A DNA stretch of 26,249 nt from JACRIM01 sp038042195 (GCA_038042195.1 JBBTET010000055.1:1-26249); one strand, 5' to 3'; positions 14,490-23,504 are shown, counted from the first letter of the stretch. The notes: a model not told the origin generated them from the sequence alone. Numbers and translations: made by a program.

Positions 14490-17400
14490 TTGATCACTGC
14501 GCCGCGAAAAACAGGGCTACTGTGCCTGCTGGCAATTGGCCTTTTGGTCAGTCAGTCGGGGTGCAATCTGCTGGCGGATTTGTTTTCGCAGCTCCCCGGC
14601 GGCAGCCCGATTCCAGCGCTGCCGGATATCCCGCCGGATAGCGTGCTGGTGCTGGTGCAGAACAACTCCGGCGTCCCCGTCGCCGTCACGGCCATCTTTG
14701 CCAACGCCAACGAAGAGGTTCGTCGAACCACGCGGCAGCTTGCATCGAGCGGGCTGGAGTCGACCGAGGTGATTCTTCGCACTGTTGCCGACCAGGTCAC
14801 GATCACTGCGACGATTGGCGCGGCGGAATCTGCAAGCAAACTTCCCGTCGGATTCGTGCTCTTGCAGGAAACGTATCTGCGCGGCTCGGATTATGACGCG
14901 GGCGGCATCCTGAATGTGATTATTGGTACACCGCCCGCCGATTGCAATGACAACGCCGTGCCGGATGCAACCGACATTAGCTCCGGGACGAGTGATGATT
15001 GCGACTCCGACGGCGTGCCCGACGAGTGCGTCAAGAAAGAACTCGTGATCAGTAGTTGCCCGGCGGATGTGAAACTTGCCGTGACGGAAGGCTGCTCGGC
15101 GGCGCTTGGCGATCTGCGACCGCTGGTGGTGGTCGCGCCGGATTGCACGCGCACCGTGCCCGTGACGCTCGTTCAATCGCCCGTGCCCGGCACACAGATA
15201 TCGCCGCCCGGCGTGCCAGTAACGATCACCGCATCCACCACGGATGGTCGGAGTGCAACGTGTACGGTGGATGTTGTCGTTGAGGACATTACGCCGCCGT
15301 CGATCGTGTCGTGTCCGCCGGCTACGTCGCAGCCGGTCGGGCCATCCTGCCCCGCTGTCGTGCCTGATTTGCGCGGGCAGCTGCTCGCGTCGGACAACTG
15401 CACGACGCAACCGTCGCTGGTCGTGACGCAGTTGCCGGAGCCGGGAGCGGGCTATGAATTGGTGACGATTATTACGCTTGAGGCGCGCGACGCCGCGGGC
15501 AACTTGTCGTCGTGCCAGACGATGGTGACGGCGTATGCGACCACCCCCGTGCCGACCTCGTGTCCGGCCGATGTGACGGTGGAGTGCGGACAGTCGATTG
15601 ATCCAATGCTCCTAGGTGTTTTCACAGCCGAGGATGCCTGCGACCCCGACATCTCGATTACATACTCAGACAACACGAGCGGCCTCGAAGGTTGCAACAA
15701 CACAGGAAACCTGATGCGAACGTGGGTCGCCGAGAACTGGGCGGGGCACACGGCGACGTGCGTGCAGACGATTCATGTCGTGGACACCGCGCCTCCGCAG
15801 ATTGCGTGCCCGGGCGATGTTGAGATTGAGTGCGGTAGCTCGACGGACCCGGAGTTCACCGGCTCGCCAAAGGCATTGGATGCGTGCGGCGAAGCATTGC
15901 TCGATTACTCCGATTCCTACGACCGGGGCGGCATCGGCGGAGTTTCTCGACTGTGGACCGCGACCGACGCCTGCGGCAACAGCGCGTCGTGTACGCAGGA
16001 GATTAGCTTTGTCGATACGACGCTGCCGACGGTGTATTCGTGCGGGCCGCTTCAGATTCCCACGTCACAAGCCTGCGAAGCCGAGATGCCGGACGTGAGC
16101 GACGCGGTGAACGCAGAGGATGGCTGTTCATCCATCGCATCGATCACACAGGAGCCGGCGGTCGGCACGCTGCTTTCGCTGGGCGTTCATCCCGTCACCG
16201 TGCGCGTGTATGACGCCGCGAACAACGAGTCCGTCTGTGAGACGATCATCACCGTCATCGCGGATGGCGGGGATTCCGATGAGGACGGTGTGCCCGACGA
16301 GTGTGACAACTGTCCTACTCTCTCCAACAGCGATCAGGCCGATTGCGATGGGGATCACCTCGGCGACGCATGTATTCTCTACGATTGCAAGGGCGAACCG
16401 GCCTGCGCCGACTGCAACATGAACGGCGTGCCGGATGGTTGCGACTTCGCTGATGGCGTGATACGGGTGAAGCGTAGTGCTTCCTCAGGCGGCGACGGTG
16501 TCACTTGGGCCACCGCTTTATACAGTCTGCAAGACGCCCTCGACATCGCCGAGTGCAACAGCCTTGTCACGCAGATATGGGTTGCAGACGGCTCGTACAC
16601 ACCGGACTTTGGAACTGGCCACACGCCGGGCAACAAGTCATCGTCGTTCATCCTGCGAAACGGCCTTTTGATTCTTGGGGGATTCGCGGGCAACGAGACA
16701 TTTGCCTCGCAGCGCGACCCCGCCTCGAACGTGACCATCCTGACGGGTGATCTTTCCGGCAACGACGGGCCGAACTTTGCCAACTATTCAGACAACAGCT
16801 TCTCCATCGTCAATGCCGACAACACCGATTCGTCGGCGGTACTGGATGGATTCACCATTCGCGGGGGCAACAATTCCTTCGGAGGCGGGCTGTTCGCCGA
16901 CAGCGGCAACCCGGTGATCATCCAATGTGTGTTCAAGGAGAACCTCGGATTTTTTGGCGGCGGCGCGTGCTTTGCCGCCGGCTCACCGCAAGTTTTCCAG
17001 TGCCGTTTTGAGAGCAACCTCGCACAGGGCATGGGCGTTCGCCAGGGTGGGGGGCTGATGCTACTGAATTGCAACGCGGCGGTGATTGAGCAATGCACCT
17101 TCAGCGACAATGTGGTCAATCGAATCGGCACGCCGACCGGCTCCGGCGGCGCGTTGCAGATTACCGACAGCGACGCCGTCGTGGTGAACTGCCTGTTCTC
17201 TGGGAACAACGCCGATCTGGGCGGAGCCGTGGCGGTGAGCGGCTCCGTGAGCATCGTCACCATCACGAACTGCACGATCACGGCGAACTCGGCTGATGCC
17301 TACGGCGGCGGATTGCACGTCTCCGGCGGAGCTGTCAGCATGGCCAACGGCATCCTGTGGGGCAACAGTGACCTCAGCGGCATGGTGGAGTCCTCGCAGG

Positions 17401-17702
17401 TCTATGGCGCGGGCGGAACCGTCTCAGCGAATTTTTCCTGCGTGCAAGGCTTCGCCACCCTCGGCGGCATTGGCAATTTCGACCTCGATCCAATGTTTGA
17501 TGGGGCGAGTGATCATCACCTGCAAAACACCTCGCCGTGCATTGACAACGGCGATAACGCCGCCGACATCGACATCGCGACAATGGGCGTGCAACCGCTG
17601 CCGGCAGACGAACTCGACGGCCACGCGCGCATCACGGACGGCGATTGCAACGAGTCGTCGATTGTGGATATGGGGTGCTACGAGGCGACGGGCTGTCCGT
17701 AG
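14490..17702 (+). CDS. Large multidomain lipoprotein: shared domain, five HYR, TSP3-like loops, parallel beta-helix
   Basis: 1070 residues. Start TTG 14490 is chosen because GAGGGGG (14478-14484) precedes it by 5 nt and the signal peptide (ITAPRKTGLLCLLAIG, lipobox SQSGC, Cys25) then has normal length; a TTG at 14430 would add 20 residues. Order: paralogue domain (about 50-148, EEVRRTTRQL); acidic hinge DCNDNAVPDATDI...DGVPDEC (151-180); five HYR-type Ig-like modules (about 183-266, 270-350, 356-435, 438-510, 514-591), the third and fourth opening with SCPADVTVECG and ACPGDVEIECG; a TSP3-like run DSDEDGVPDECDNCP and DGDHLGDAC (595-628); a second DCNMNGVPDGC loop; and a right-handed beta-helix (about 670-1000) with GGG-LFADSG, GGGACFAAGS and GGGLHVSGG turns. 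The end (SPCIDNGD...VDMGCYE) matches the 'choice-of-anchor Q' C-terminal pattern. Probably a surface adhesin or polysaccharide-binding protein; catalysis is not evident. Confidence 0.88.
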   Translation: MITAPRKTGLLCLLAIGLLVSQSGCNLLADLFSQLPGGSPIPALPDIPPDSVLVLVQNNSGVPVAVTAIFANANEEVRRTTRQLASSGLESTEVILRTVADQVTITATIGAAESASKLPVGFVLLQETYLRGSDYDAGGILNVIIGTPPADCNDNAVPDATDISSGTSDDCDSDGVPDECVKKELVISSCPADVKLAVTEGCSAALGDLRPLVVVAPDCTRTVPVTLVQSPVPGTQISPPGVPVTITASTTDGRSATCTVDVVVEDITPPSIVSCPPATSQPVGPSCPAVVPDLRGQLLASDNCTTQPSLVVTQLPEPGAGYELVTIITLEARDAAGNLSSCQTMVTAYATTPVPTSCPADVTVECGQSIDPMLLGVFTAEDACDPDISITYSDNTSGLEGCNNTGNLMRTWVAENWAGHTATCVQTIHVVDTAPPQIACPGDVEIECGSSTDPEFTGSPKALDACGEALLDYSDSYDRGGIGGVSRLWTATDACGNSASCTQEISFVDTTLPTVYSCGPLQIPTSQACEAEMPDVSDAVNAEDGCSSIASITQEPAVGTLLSLGVHPVTVRVYDAANNESVCETIITVIADGGDSDEDGVPDECDNCPTLSNSDQADCDGDHLGDACILYDCKGEPACADCNMNGVPDGCDFADGVIRVKRSASSGGDGVTWATALYSLQDALDIAECNSLVTQIWVADGSYTPDFGTGHTPGNKSSSFILRNGLLILGGFAGNETFASQRDPASNVTILTGDLSGNDGPNFANYSDNSFSIVNADNTDSSAVLDGFTIRGGNNSFGGGLFADSGNPVIIQCVFKENLGFFGGGACFAAGSPQVFQCRFESNLAQGMGVRQGGGLMLLNCNAAVIEQCTFSDNVVNRIGTPTGSGGALQITDSDAVVVNCLFSGNNADLGGAVAVSGSVSIVTITNCTITANSADAYGGGLHVSGGAVSMANGILWGNSDLSGMVESSQVYGAGGTVSANFSCVQGFATLGGIGNFDLDPMFDGASDHHLQNTSPCIDNGDNAADIDIATMGVQPLPADELDGHARITDGDCNESSIVDMGCYEATGCP

Positions 17703-17709
17703 TCCGTAG

Positions 17710-17726
17710 GGTCCGCTGCGCGGACC
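17710..17726. repeat. Perfect GGTCCGC/GCGGACC palindrome (REP-like)
   Basis: GGTCCGC, a TGC loop and GCGGACC form a perfect 7-bp, very GC-rich stem 7 bp after the stop of the large lipoprotein. No U-run follows. From memory, similar GGTCCGC-type palindromes occur as dispersed intergenic elements in planctomycete genomes, but this cannot be confirmed here. It could act as a terminator or mRNA 3' stabiliser. Confidence 0.5.
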
Positions 17727-17823
17727 ATGAGTTCATTCCATTATCCGATCTTTTCGCTATATCGACCAGTTTTCCGTTCCCCTCTACCATGCCAGCCCGA
17801 TCAACCCGAAGGGACTCCCGCGA

Positions 17824-18486
17824 ATGGACCTCCTCCACCAAGCCGTCGACATCTTCCTGCATCTCGACAAGCATCTCGACGATGTGTGCCGGAATTATGG
17901 TACGTGGACCTATGCCATTTTATTTGTCATTATCTTTTGCGAGACGGGTCTCGTCGTGACGCCGTTCTTGCCCGGCGACTCGCTGCTCTTTGCCGCCGGG
18001 GCGATGTCGGCCAAAGGGTCGCTCGACCCGTGGATGCTTTTTGTGTTGCTCAGCGTGTCGGCCGTCATTGGGGATGGCGTGAATTATGCAATCGGCAAGT
18101 TCCTTGGGCCGAAGGTGCTGAAGAACCCCAACAGCCGCATCTTCAAGAAGGAGTACCTCGACAAGACGCACGCCTTCTACGAAAAGTACGGTGGCAAGAC
18201 GATCATCATTGCCCGCTTCGTGCCCATCGTTCGCACCTTTGCCCCGTTTGTCGCGGGCGTTGGCACCATGACCTACCGAACGTTTTTTGCCTACAACGTC
18301 ATCGGCGGCCTCGCCTGGGTGGCGATCTGCCTGTTTGCGGGGTACTTCTTTGGGAACCTGCCTTTCGTGAAGAAGAACTTTGAATTAGTCATCCTCGCCA
18401 TCATTTTCATTTCGGTGCTGCCGATGGCCATTGAGTTGTACAAGGCTCGCTCGGCGCGCAAGCGCGAGGGGACTGTTGCGCCGTGA
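17824..18486 (+). CDS. DedA-family integral membrane protein
   Basis: 220 residues with several hydrophobic segments, the usual size for DedA (SNARE-associated/VTT-like) proteins. Conserved family elements are present: FCETGLVVTPFLPGDSLLFAAG with Glu40 and Asp52, GDGVNYAIGKFLG, and IIARFVPIVRTFAPFVAG with Arg131 and Arg137. Members are proton-driven transporters; some recycle undecaprenyl phosphate or other lipids across the inner membrane, and others affect pH and antimicrobial tolerance. The start is ATG 17824 with AAGGGA about 10 nt upstream. It has 121 bp of upstream DNA holding the palindrome, so it is probably a separate unit from the large lipoprotein. The exact substrate cannot be assigned. 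Confidence 0.92.
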   Translation: MDLLHQAVDIFLHLDKHLDDVCRNYGTWTYAILFVIIFCETGLVVTPFLPGDSLLFAAGAMSAKGSLDPWMLFVLLSVSAVIGDGVNYAIGKFLGPKVLKNPNSRIFKKEYLDKTHAFYEKYGGKTIIIARFVPIVRTFAPFVAGVGTMTYRTFFAYNVIGGLAWVAICLFAGYFFGNLPFVKKNFELVILAIIFISVLPMAIELYKARSARKREGTVAP

Positions 18487-18524
18487 GCCGGTGAGCGAAT
18501 CGCGTACAATGTCGCGAACCTGCC

Positions 18525-19451
18525 ATGCCGATCAGACGCCATCTCCTGTTTTCACTCGTACTTACCACCCTCGCGGTCGCCGGCTGCTACATCGACCTCG
18601 TTCCGCTGCGCCTCGACGGTCCGCGTCAGAAGAACGGCGGAGCGAGCGTCAACTTCATCGAGGGCCAAACGTATGCCGTGCGCGGCGGGCAGACGCTGCA
18701 ATTCGATCTCTATCGCCCGACTGACTTCGCCGTTGGCAACAAGCCGCTGGTCATTCTCGTTCACGGCGGGTCGTGGCGGAGCGGTGATCGGTTTTACATG
18801 CTCGAGTGGTGTTACGACCTCGCGGCGCAGGGATACGCCGCCGCGACGATTGACTATCGCCTAGCCGGCGACGGCGTGGCTTATCCGGAACCAGTGTCGG
18901 ATGTGCTCGCGGCAGTGCGATATTTTCGTGACAACGCCGTGACGTACGGCATTGATCCGAATCGCGTCGCGTTGTTTGGCCAGTCGGCCGGCGGGCACCT
19001 GGCGATGTTGGCGGGATTGTCGAATGACGTAAGCGTGTTTGACCCCACTCGACCCATCGGTGAATCGACGATGGTGCGCTGCGTGGTTGATCTGTTCGGA
19101 CCGACGGATTTGGCCGCCGACCCTTCGACGGCTGACATGGATCAGATCGAGCGCGTGGAAGGCTTTATGGGCGCGTCGCTCGCTGATGCGGGGCCGCTGC
19201 TTGCGGAGGCGAGTCCGATTAACTATGTCCGAACCAACGGCCCGCCCATCCTCATCGTCCACGGCGACGCGGATACGCTCGTGCCGGTGGACCAGGCTCG
19301 GCGCATGGTCGATGCGCTGAGCGGCATCGGCCAATCGCATGAGTACGTCGAGGTGCCGGGCATGGACCACGTCCCCGGAGCGATCTGGCAATTGGAGTTC
19401 ACGCAGAATTATCGCGCGGCGGTGCTGGCATTTCTGGCGGCAAGTCTGTGA
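18525..19451 (+). CDS. Alpha/beta-hydrolase (esterase/BD-FAE-like) lipoprotein
   Basis: 308-residue serine hydrolase with a lipoprotein signal peptide (basic MPIRR start, lipobox VAGC, Cys21). The core begins with LVILVHGGSW (HGG oxyanion-hole motif, 80-82). The nucleophile elbow GQSAGG gives Ser154, HGDADTLVP gives Asp250 and PGMDHVPG gives His282, so the triad is complete. The arrangement resembles BD-FAE/acetyl esterase-type enzymes acting on decorated polysaccharides or small esters. It is expected to be membrane-tethered outside the cytoplasm. It follows dedA by 38 bp. The ATG lacks a good SD; a TACAAT (18505-18510) 14 nt upstream may be its own -10. Specificity is not determined by the sequence; a peptidase or carboxylesterase is possible. 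Confidence 0.88.
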   Translation: MPIRRHLLFSLVLTTLAVAGCYIDLVPLRLDGPRQKNGGASVNFIEGQTYAVRGGQTLQFDLYRPTDFAVGNKPLVILVHGGSWRSGDRFYMLEWCYDLAAQGYAAATIDYRLAGDGVAYPEPVSDVLAAVRYFRDNAVTYGIDPNRVALFGQSAGGHLAMLAGLSNDVSVFDPTRPIGESTMVRCVVDLFGPTDLAADPSTADMDQIERVEGFMGASLADAGPLLAEASPINYVRTNGPPILIVHGDADTLVPVDQARRMVDALSGIGQSHEYVEVPGMDHVPGAIWQLEFTQNYRAAVLAFLAASL

Positions 19452-19463
19452 CGAGGTTCGTCC

Positions 19464-20855
19464 TTAACCCAGTACGTTTCGTAGAATCACAATCGCCATC
19501 GTGAAATAAATAATCAGTCCGGTAACGTCCACCAACGTCGCGACAAACGGCGTCGACGAGACGGCGGGGTCCAGGCCGAGGCGTTTTAATAGAATCGGCA
19601 GCATCGATCCGACAATCGTTCCAAACAGCACGACGCCCACCAAGCTCGTGCCGACCACGAACGCCAGGATCGCCGGCCCGCTGTTGTGAACTTCTCCCTG
19701 CGATCCTCGGTACACACCATATCCATACGCGACCATGAAAGCCGTGACACCAAGAATCGAGCCGAACATCAGTCCGGACGCCAATTCCCGCTTCATGACT
19801 CGCCACCAATCGCTCAGCTTCAACTCTCCGAGGGCCAATGCGCGAATCACGAGCGAGGCCGCTTGTGAGCCGGAGTTTCCTCCGCTGCTGATGATGAGCG
19901 GGATGAATGCGGCAAGGATGACGCTTTTTTCCAGCGTGGCTTCAAAGCGATGCATCGCGGTAATGGTGAGCATCTCGCCTCCAAAGAGCAGGAGCAGCCA
20001 GGGTGCGCGTTTCCGAACCATGGTCAGGGTTGTGGCATCTATGTATGGCTCATCCAGCACGGCGACGGCCGCCATTTTGTGAACGTCTTCGGTTTCCTCC
20101 TGCTCAGCCACGTCCAGCACGTCATCGACTGTGACGATGCCGACAAGTATGTTGTCGGAATCGACGACGGGCAGGACGCTGCGGTCATATTTCTTAAACG
20201 CTCGCACCGCTTCTTCCTGGTCGTCGTGCGCCCGCAGAAAGACGTAGTTGCCGTCCATGATGTCGGTGACGGTCTTGTTCAGATCCGCCACAACGATGTC
20301 ACGGAGGCGGATGTCGTCGATCAAGTGGCCCTTCTCATCGGTGACATAGATGACATTGAGCGATTCTTTCTCTTTCCCGACCTGGCGCAAATGACTGAAG
20401 ACATGTGAGATCGTCCAGTCCGAGCGCATCGCCACATAATCGGGCGTCATCCGACGGCCGATGGATTCTTCGGGATAGCCCAACAGCTTGACGGCGACCT
20501 TGCGCTCTTCGGGCGAGAGCAGGTTGATGAGCCGTTGCGACGCCTCGCCGGGCATTTCTTCGAGCAGGGCGGTCCGGTCGTCCGGGGCCATGTCGTTCAG
20601 CACGGCGGCGACCTGCTCCTGGCCGAGGGCTTTTAGCGCTGATTCCTGTGACTCAACCGGCAGATGCGCGAATACATGCGTGGCCTTGTCGCGCGGCAGG
20701 ATGCGAAAGATGACGGCGACGTGTTCGGGCGGAAGATCAGAAAAAAGATCGGCAATGTCCTCGGGCGGCAGATCGGCGAGGGCCTCGCGCAGCGCAGCGA
20801 AATCGCGAGCCTCAATCAGCTCCTCGATCTCCGGTCGCAGTAGGTCGCCAAGCAT
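19464..20855 (-). CDS. mgtE: Magnesium transporter MgtE
   Basis: 463 residues, the full length of MgtE. Order: an acidic N domain of superhelical repeats (about 1-130, with LADLPPEDIADLFSDLPPEH), a pair of CBS domains (about 135-255) that sense intracellular Mg2+, a connecting helix, and a five-helix transmembrane domain from about 285. The pore region carries PLIISSGGNSGSQAA and GLDPAVSSTPFVATLVDVTG; Asp443 corresponds to the pore Asp of the Thermus protein. It imports Mg2+ (and possibly Co2+) across the inner membrane. The start codon ATG 20855 has no SD. It converges with the hydrolase gene with only 12 bp between stops. No Mg2+ riboswitch signature was recognised in the 114 bp upstream. 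Confidence 0.95.
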   Translation of the reverse strand: MLGDLLRPEIEELIEARDFAALREALADLPPEDIADLFSDLPPEHVAVIFRILPRDKATHVFAHLPVESQESALKALGQEQVAAVLNDMAPDDRTALLEEMPGEASQRLINLLSPEERKVAVKLLGYPEESIGRRMTPDYVAMRSDWTISHVFSHLRQVGKEKESLNVIYVTDEKGHLIDDIRLRDIVVADLNKTVTDIMDGNYVFLRAHDDQEEAVRAFKKYDRSVLPVVDSDNILVGIVTVDDVLDVAEQEETEDVHKMAAVAVLDEPYIDATTLTMVRKRAPWLLLLFGGEMLTITAMHRFEATLEKSVILAAFIPLIISSGGNSGSQAASLVIRALALGELKLSDWWRVMKRELASGLMFGSILGVTAFMVAYGYGVYRGSQGEVHNSGPAILAFVVGTSLVGVVLFGTIVGSMLPILLKRLGLDPAVSSTPFVATLVDVTGLIIYFTMAIVILRNVLG

Positions 20856-20969
20856 CCGGGAAGGAAACCGCGAATCAACGGGGAAGTCAACGACCGGCGC
20901 ACGTTTTTTGAGCGTTTTGAGCGGAGGAAGCGTCGGGTGATATCGGTCGCAAATCGGCTACATGCAGTA

Positions 20970-21416
20970 TTACGCGAGCCGGCTCGTCGCCGCTTTCAAC
21001 CCCAGCCAATGGTGGTCGTAATGGCCGATGACACCGTCGTCGATCCATTCGCGTATCGGGGTTTCGCCGATGAAGTGCGACTCGGGCACGGACTTCAAGG
21101 CGGCAAGCAGCCGGTCCTCCGCGGCGCGGAGTTGGGGGAGGAGCATGACGAAGGACATCCGCCGATTCTTGCGATACACCTCGTCATTGACTTGGTCGAA
21201 ATCGACTTGCATGGCGGGTTTGCCGGCGGCGAGTTCGGGGATTCGCACGGCGGCCTCGGCCGTCCAATGAGCCAGATGCCCGGCCAGATCCCGGACGTTC
21301 CACTTTGGCCCGACCATCTCCCGCTCGGCGGCGAAATCATCAAACCGCTCAAAGGCCGCGCGAAACCGCATGAAGCGGTCGTTGATGCGTTGAAGGATGG
21401 CGCTGCGGACGTCCAT
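20970..21416 (-). CDS. DinB/ClbS-like four-helix-bundle protein
   Basis: 148 residues. Helical throughout, with WNVRDLAGHLAHW at residues 39-51, the signature W-x-DLxxHLxxW region of the DinB/DfsB/ClbS superfamily, and GHYDHHWLG near the C-terminus (131-139). His47 with His132 or the His135/136 pair could form the usual metal site of the family. Such proteins are thiol-S-transferases, DNA-crosslink hydrolases or uncharacterised metal proteins. It lies 45 bp downstream of prpC and 114 bp upstream of mgtE on the same strand, so it may be in the prp transcript. No SD is visible before its ATG. Molecular role unknown. Confidence 0.85.
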   Translation of the reverse strand: MDVRSAILQRINDRFMRFRAAFERFDDFAAEREMVGPKWNVRDLAGHLAHWTAEAAVRIPELAAGKPAMQVDFDQVNDEVYRKNRRMSFVMLLPQLRAAEDRLLAALKSVPESHFIGETPIREWIDDGVIGHYDHHWLGLKAATSRLA

Positions 21417-21461
21417 GTGATGCGAGGATGCTTAGGTGCCTAATTCAAGTGGGAACTGACA

Positions 21462-22607
21462 TCATCCCCGCTGCGCCATCGGTACGACCTTGCGCAACGC
21501 CGGCCCCACGTACTCCGACAGCGGACGGATGATTCGGTTGTGCTCCAGTTGCTCCATGATGTGGGCACACCAGCCGGTGATTCGACTGCACACGAAGATC
21601 GGTGTGAAGAGGTCGATGGGGATTCCCATTTGGTAATAGGCGTGGGCGGCGGGGTAGTCGAGGTTTGGATGGATGTTCTTTTCCTTGAACATCAGGGCCT
21701 GTAGGGCGTCGGCCATTTCAATCCACTTGGTCTGGCCCGTCTCCTTCGTCAACTCAATCGACCATTCGCGGAGCAAGGCGGCGCGGTGGTCGCCATTCTT
21801 ATAGACACGATGGCCGAAACCCATGATGAGCTTCTTGTTGTTGGGGTTCTTGACATTGTGGTCTTGCAGGTCGCGGAACCATTTTTCAGCGTTGCCGGTC
21901 TTGTCGATCTCAAGAAACTGGTTCATCGCCGCCTCGTTCGCGCCACCGTGCAGCGGCCCCTTGAGGGCACCGATGGCCCCTGTCACCGACGAGTGCATGT
22001 CCGAGAGCGTGGACGAGATGCCGCGTGCCGTAAAAGTCGATGCGTTGAAGTCATGTTCGGCGTAGAGGATCAACGTGCCGTCCATGATCTTGCCGGCCAG
22101 GGCGCTGGCCTTTTTTCCGAGCATCATGTTGAGAAGATTCGCGCCCAGCGTCAGGTTTGGATCGGGCGGCATCGACGCCACTTTCGCCGTCTTCTGGCAC
22201 CAGAGCGCCACCGCCACGGGGAGTTGCCCAAGCAACCGCTCACTCTTGCGAAGCATGGCCGGGCGCGAGTTGTCCTGTGCATCTGCGTCGTAGTGGCCGA
22301 GCAGGGAGACGGCGCTTCGCAACATATCCATCGGCGGGATGCTGGTCGGCATGTCTTGAATCGCTCGCACGACCTGCGGCGGCAGCGCCATCGAGCCTTG
22401 CACGCGGGAACGAAACGCCGCGAACTGAGCCTTCGTCGGTAACTCGCCATGCAACAGCAGAAAAGCCGCCTCTTCAAAGCACGCATTGCGGGCCAGGTCT
22501 TCGATGTCGTAGCCGCGATAGCGAAGCCCTTGCTGTGTGACCTCGGCGATGGCGCTGTCGCCCGCCACGATCCCTTCGAGTCCGGCCTTGGGTTTTGTTT
22601 CACTCAT
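21462..22607 (-). CDS. prpC: 2-Methylcitrate synthase / citrate synthase family
   Basis: 381 residues, the length of the type II citrate/methylcitrate synthases. The conserved residues are present: His185 in AEHDFNAST, His220 in GPLHGGANEA, His266 in MGFGHRVYK, Asp317 in NLDYPAA and Arg342 in CSRITGW. The enzyme condenses oxaloacetate with propionyl-CoA (or acetyl-CoA). The methylcitrate assignment comes mainly from its position 24 bp downstream of prpB on the same strand, as citrate and methylcitrate synthases are not separable by motifs alone. Start ATG 22607 has GGGAG at about 7-nt spacing, so unlike prpB it is translated by an SD. It may also serve as the TCA-cycle enzyme. Confidence 0.9.
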   Translation of the reverse strand: MSETKPKAGLEGIVAGDSAIAEVTQQGLRYRGYDIEDLARNACFEEAAFLLLHGELPTKAQFAAFRSRVQGSMALPPQVVRAIQDMPTSIPPMDMLRSAVSLLGHYDADAQDNSRPAMLRKSERLLGQLPVAVALWCQKTAKVASMPPDPNLTLGANLLNMMLGKKASALAGKIMDGTLILYAEHDFNASTFTARGISSTLSDMHSSVTGAIGALKGPLHGGANEAAMNQFLEIDKTGNAEKWFRDLQDHNVKNPNNKKLIMGFGHRVYKNGDHRAALLREWSIELTKETGQTKWIEMADALQALMFKEKNIHPNLDYPAAHAYYQMGIPIDLFTPIFVCSRITGWCAHIMEQLEHNRIIRPLSEYVGPALRKVVPMAQRG

Positions 22608-22631
22608 GGTGCTACTCCCGTCGATTCGCCG

Positions 22632-23504
22632 TCATTGCTTTTTCGTTGCCGCTTTGTCGATCTTGTCCAGACCGTCGTAGTCGAGCAACTCATATAATTC
22701 CTGTCGCGTTTGCATACTCGGCACCCAGTCCATCTGATCGCCTTTGCTCTTCAAGTCCTTCAGAATGGCCGCGATTCCCGCGTAAGCTATGCGCAGGGCC
22801 GTCTGTGGATAGATCACCATGCGATAGCCCATCCGCTCCAAATCCGCGAGCGGCAGAAGCGGCGTCTTGCCGAACTCCGTCATGTTGGCCAGCAGCGGGG
22901 CCTTCACCTGGTCCGCGAACGCCGCCAATTCCTCCGCCGACTGCATCGCCTCTGGAAAGATCGCATCGGCTCCGGCATCGAGGTATCGCTTCGCTCGATC
23001 CACGGCATCATCGAAGCTGGTCACACCGCGTGCATCGGTCCGCGCGATGATGAGGAAGTCCTTGTCACGCCGCGCTGCGCACGCCGCACGAAGTTTTTCC
23101 GCCATCGCTGCCGCTGAGATCAGTTCCTTGCCATCCAAGTGACCGCACTTCTTGGGCAGCACCTGATCCTCGAAGTGGATGCCGGACACGCCCACGGCCT
23201 CCATCTCGGAGACGGTGCGCGCTGTGTTGATGGCCTCACCGAATCCCGTATCGCCGTCGACGACGACTGGGATGATCACCGATGCGCAGATCGCCTTGGC
23301 GTGGGCGACGGCCTCGGACAAGGTGATGAGTCCCACATCGGGCAGGCCATAGACCGCGTTCGCCAGGCCTGCGCCGGAGAGGTAGACCGCCTCGAAGCCG
23401 GCTTTTTCGATGGCCCGAGCCGTGAGTGCATTGAATGCACCCGGCATCTGCACGGTCCTTGCGGCGATGAGGTCTCGGAGGCGACGGTGGCGGGTCGGTG
23501 GCAT
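22632..23504 (-). CDS. prpB: Methylisocitrate lyase PrpB
   Basis: 290-residue member of the isocitrate lyase/PEP mutase superfamily; cleaves 2-methylisocitrate to pyruvate and succinate in propionate catabolism. PGAFNALTARAIEKAGF and YLSGAG open the barrel. Asp83 and Asp85 (VVDGDTGFG) are the Mg-binding pair, KKCGH places the catalytic Cys at 120, and ANMTEFGKTP (206-215) is a PrpB hallmark separating it from PEP mutase and oxaloacetate hydrolase. It is the first gene of a prpB-prpC pair. No prpD or acnD follows. The ATG at 23504 has no SD; GATAAT ends 6 nt upstream, which suggests a leaderless transcript. A close relative using another 2-hydroxy-acid substrate is possible but less likely. 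Confidence 0.93.
   Translation of the reverse strand: MPPTRHRRLRDLIAARTVQMPGAFNALTARAIEKAGFEAVYLSGAGLANAVYGLPDVGLITLSEAVAHAKAICASVIIPVVVDGDTGFGEAINTARTVSEMEAVGVSGIHFEDQVLPKKCGHLDGKELISAAAMAEKLRAACAARRDKDFLIIARTDARGVTSFDDAVDRAKRYLDAGADAIFPEAMQSAEELAAFADQVKAPLLANMTEFGKTPLLPLADLERMGYRMVIYPQTALRIAYAGIAAILKDLKSKGDQMDWVPSMQTRQELYELLDYDGLDKIDKAATKKQ

Noticed and set aside
20856..20969. Mg2+ riboswitch upstream of mgtE
   Set aside because: The gap is only 114 bp and shows no extended pairing recognisable as an M-box or ykkC-type element.
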